DNA of 5,326 nt, taken from NCBI GenBank assembly GCA_009845505.1, contig VXZL01000076.1, positions 1 to 5,326 of the forward strand. The letters run 5' to 3'. Below are positions 4,151 to 5,326 of this stretch, in pieces. Each line of letters opens with the position of its first letter. Position 1 is the stretch's first letter. Origin of the DNA: Candidatus Poribacteria bacterium. GTDB lineage: Bacteria > Poribacteria > WGA-4E > WGA-3G. The notes beneath the pieces are model-generated. The model was not told the DNA's origin. It saw only the letters and a list, made by a program, of their open reading frames with translations, and made no database searches. Made by a program: the position numbers and the translations under genes.

Positions 4151-5286
4151 TTACTGCAAGATGGAATCACAAAGTGCCCCATACGCTAAAGTTTTTGATC
4201 TTCACAGCCTTGTTCTGTGTAATAGGTTTGCAAATAGGAGATGCCCAAGAGGATAACATGAAGCGTGTCGATTTTCAGATTTCAATAGATGCCCAGCCCG
4301 TCGTGTTTACCGCGCCACCTATCTTAAAAGGCAGGGTCTGGTTAGTGCCTTTAGAGAGTTTCGCGGAACGACTCGGATTAAAAGTGGAATACCCAGAAGG
4401 CGAAAAGATGGCGGTTCTCTGTCGAGAAACGGAATCGGAACTCTGTGTGCCCCTCCGATTTCAAGATAGCAAAGACGGTGTTGTGGACATTAATGGTGTA
4501 GTTTATGCCCGACCTGAAAGCGTTGCAGAGCCTTTCGGATTTGAAATTTATAGGACACCATCAAACAAATTGGAGGTTATTCAACCTATGCATCTTGCTC
4601 CCGAATTTACGCTTCCCGATCTGCGGGATACCCAAAGACATTTACGAGATTTTCGAGGAAAAAAGACGCTCCTCTACGTTTGGGGGTCTTGGTGAGGGTG
4701 TCGTGAACAACTGCCGGGTTGGCAGCAATTTTATAACAAATACCGAGAGAAGTTAAACCTCGTCTCTATTGCCCTTGACGCACAAGGTGCTTCTGTCGTC
4801 CGCCCTTGGCATGATGCCGCGAACGCCGATTTCGTTACACTTGTTGATTCACAGAATGTATTCAGCACCCTTTATAACCTCAAAGCGATTCCGTACGGGA
4901 TTATGATTGATGAGGTCGGACGGCTGGTTAAAGCACCTTTCAGCATCAATGTCGGCGATAAAGAGACGCTTATGATGTTGGAAAAATGGCTCTCAGATCC
5001 TGACTATAATGCGGTGTTGCTTCGCGATATAAAACGCTCAAATGAACCAGTTGCCCAAGCTCTTACTGAAGCGATGGCCCGTTTTCAACTCGGTCTCATC
5101 TTGCTGGAGAGCGGTAAAAAACAGGAAGCGATGGCTGAATGGCGAAAAGCACTTGCATTGGATCCAGAAAACTGGATTATCCATAAGCAAATTTGGGCAG
5201 TTGAGCATCCAGACAAATTCTATAATGGAGGTGTTGATTACGGATGGCAGAAGACACAGTTGGAGATAGAGAAACGCAATAAGTAG
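4147..5286 (+). CDS. Candidate selenoprotein: exported TlpA-like redoxin with copper-amine-oxidase-N-like domain and C-terminal TPR, in-frame TGA read as Sec183
   Basis: Read through the TGA at 4693-4695 this is one 379-residue protein. Residues 1-34 are a signal peptide or anchor: R5, K9 and K15, then a hydrophobic stretch ending near D-A-Q. Residues about 41-137 resemble the copper amine oxidase N-terminal domain (A-P-P-I-L-K-G-R-V-W-L-V-P, F-A-E-R-L-G). From about 148 a TlpA/AhpC-type thioredoxin fold follows: A-P-E-F-T-L-P-D-L, the strand T-L-L-Y-V-W-G-S-W, then U183-G-C185-R-E-Q-L-P, and a cis-Pro motif A-I-P-Y-G (P249). Residues about 308-345 form a TPR-like pair (F-Q-L-G-L-I-L-L-E-S-G, A-L-A-L-D-P-E-N). 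No frameshift or other stop occurs in the 196 codons after the TGA, and the TGA falls on the catalytic cysteine position. The spacing U-x-C is shorter than the usual C-x-x-C. It overlaps the cytochrome gene by ATGA. Alternatives are a nonsense mutation or a sequencing error in a TGT/TGC codon. Confidence 0.78.
4693..4725 (+). promoter_or_regulatory. Candidate bacterial SECIS: UGA codon plus downstream hairpin
   Basis: After the TGA (4693-4695), CTGCC (4711-4715) pairs perfectly with GGCAG (4721-4725) around the 5-base loop GGGTT. The loop starts 21 bases after the TGA (20 between) and opens with GG. As I recall the general bacterial SECIS model, it asks for a short stem-loop just inside the coding region, a loop about 16-37 nt from UGA, and a G among the first two loop bases; all are met. 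AA at 4706-4707 may pair with TT further down, across a 3x3 internal loop, as a weak lower stem. Confidence 0.65.
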
Positions 5287-5326
5287 TTTTGGGATTTGAA
5301 AAATTGGTTGAAAGAGTGCGGTGAAC

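Noticed and set aside
4147..4695. A complete 182-residue protein ending at the TGA, with a separate 127-residue gene starting at 4903
   Set aside because: It would cut a thioredoxin fold at its active site and start the second protein inside the same fold, and the frame between 4696 and 4902 reads as good redoxin sequence without any stop.
4693..4695. Genome-wide reassignment of TGA to Trp or Gly
   Set aside because: TGA serves as the stop of the cytochrome gene at 4148-4150 in an ATGA overlap, and no other internal TGA is needed in the genes of this window.

Overview
The window most resembles a bacterium of the Poribacteria or a related lineage. This rests on remembered family features, not on any search: a LamG-type protein ending in a TTTW-containing tail, an animal-type single-chain transketolase, redoxins fused to copper-amine-oxidase-like and TPR segments, and short tandem heptamers of the TTAGCGG/TCAGCGA kind between genes. 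All genes read on the + strand, and stops are mixed (TAA, TAG, TGA).

Layout. Bases 3-179 are the C-terminal end of a LamG/concanavalin-A-like protein. Bases 180-487 contain a strong stem-loop (216-243), the inferred left end of an IS200/IS605-family element, a perfect-consensus sigma70 promoter (368-397) and a compact, apparently pseudoknotted leader RNA (403-475). The leader precedes a truncated tnpB (488-1138). The element ends at 1195 with a textbook IS608-like right end (GAAT, hairpin with TTTA loop, TCAA). Only 15 bases later starts an acidic, TPR-like protein gene (1211-1774), whose ribosome binding site survived the insertion. A 146-base spacer with heptamer repeats leads to a complete transketolase gene (1921-3771). 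Close behind it come a membrane-anchored monoheme cytochrome c (3782-4150) and, overlapping it by ATGA, an exported thioredoxin-fold protein (4147-5286).

The most important reading is the last gene. A conventional call stops at the TGA at 4693-4695, leaving a 182-residue protein and a separate 127-residue downstream fragment. The same frame continues uninterrupted for another 196 codons with good redoxin and TPR sequence. The TGA sits in the redox-active cysteine position (W-G-S-W-[TGA]-G-C-R-E). Twenty bases further on begins the GG-starting loop of a perfect 5-bp hairpin, as expected for a bacterial SECIS. I therefore annotate one candidate selenoprotein of 379 residues, with an unusual U-x-C motif rather than U-x-x-C.

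The second notable item is the tnpB leader. It has four helices within 73 nt, one of them a pseudoknot. Its 5' strand can pair equally well with either copy of a 10-nt direct repeat, the second copy containing the tnpB start codon, so a start-codon on/off switch is plausible.

The transketolase serves the pentose phosphate pathway. The cytochrome and the redoxin probably work together at or outside the cytoplasmic membrane, as suggested by their ATGA coupling and matching export signals.
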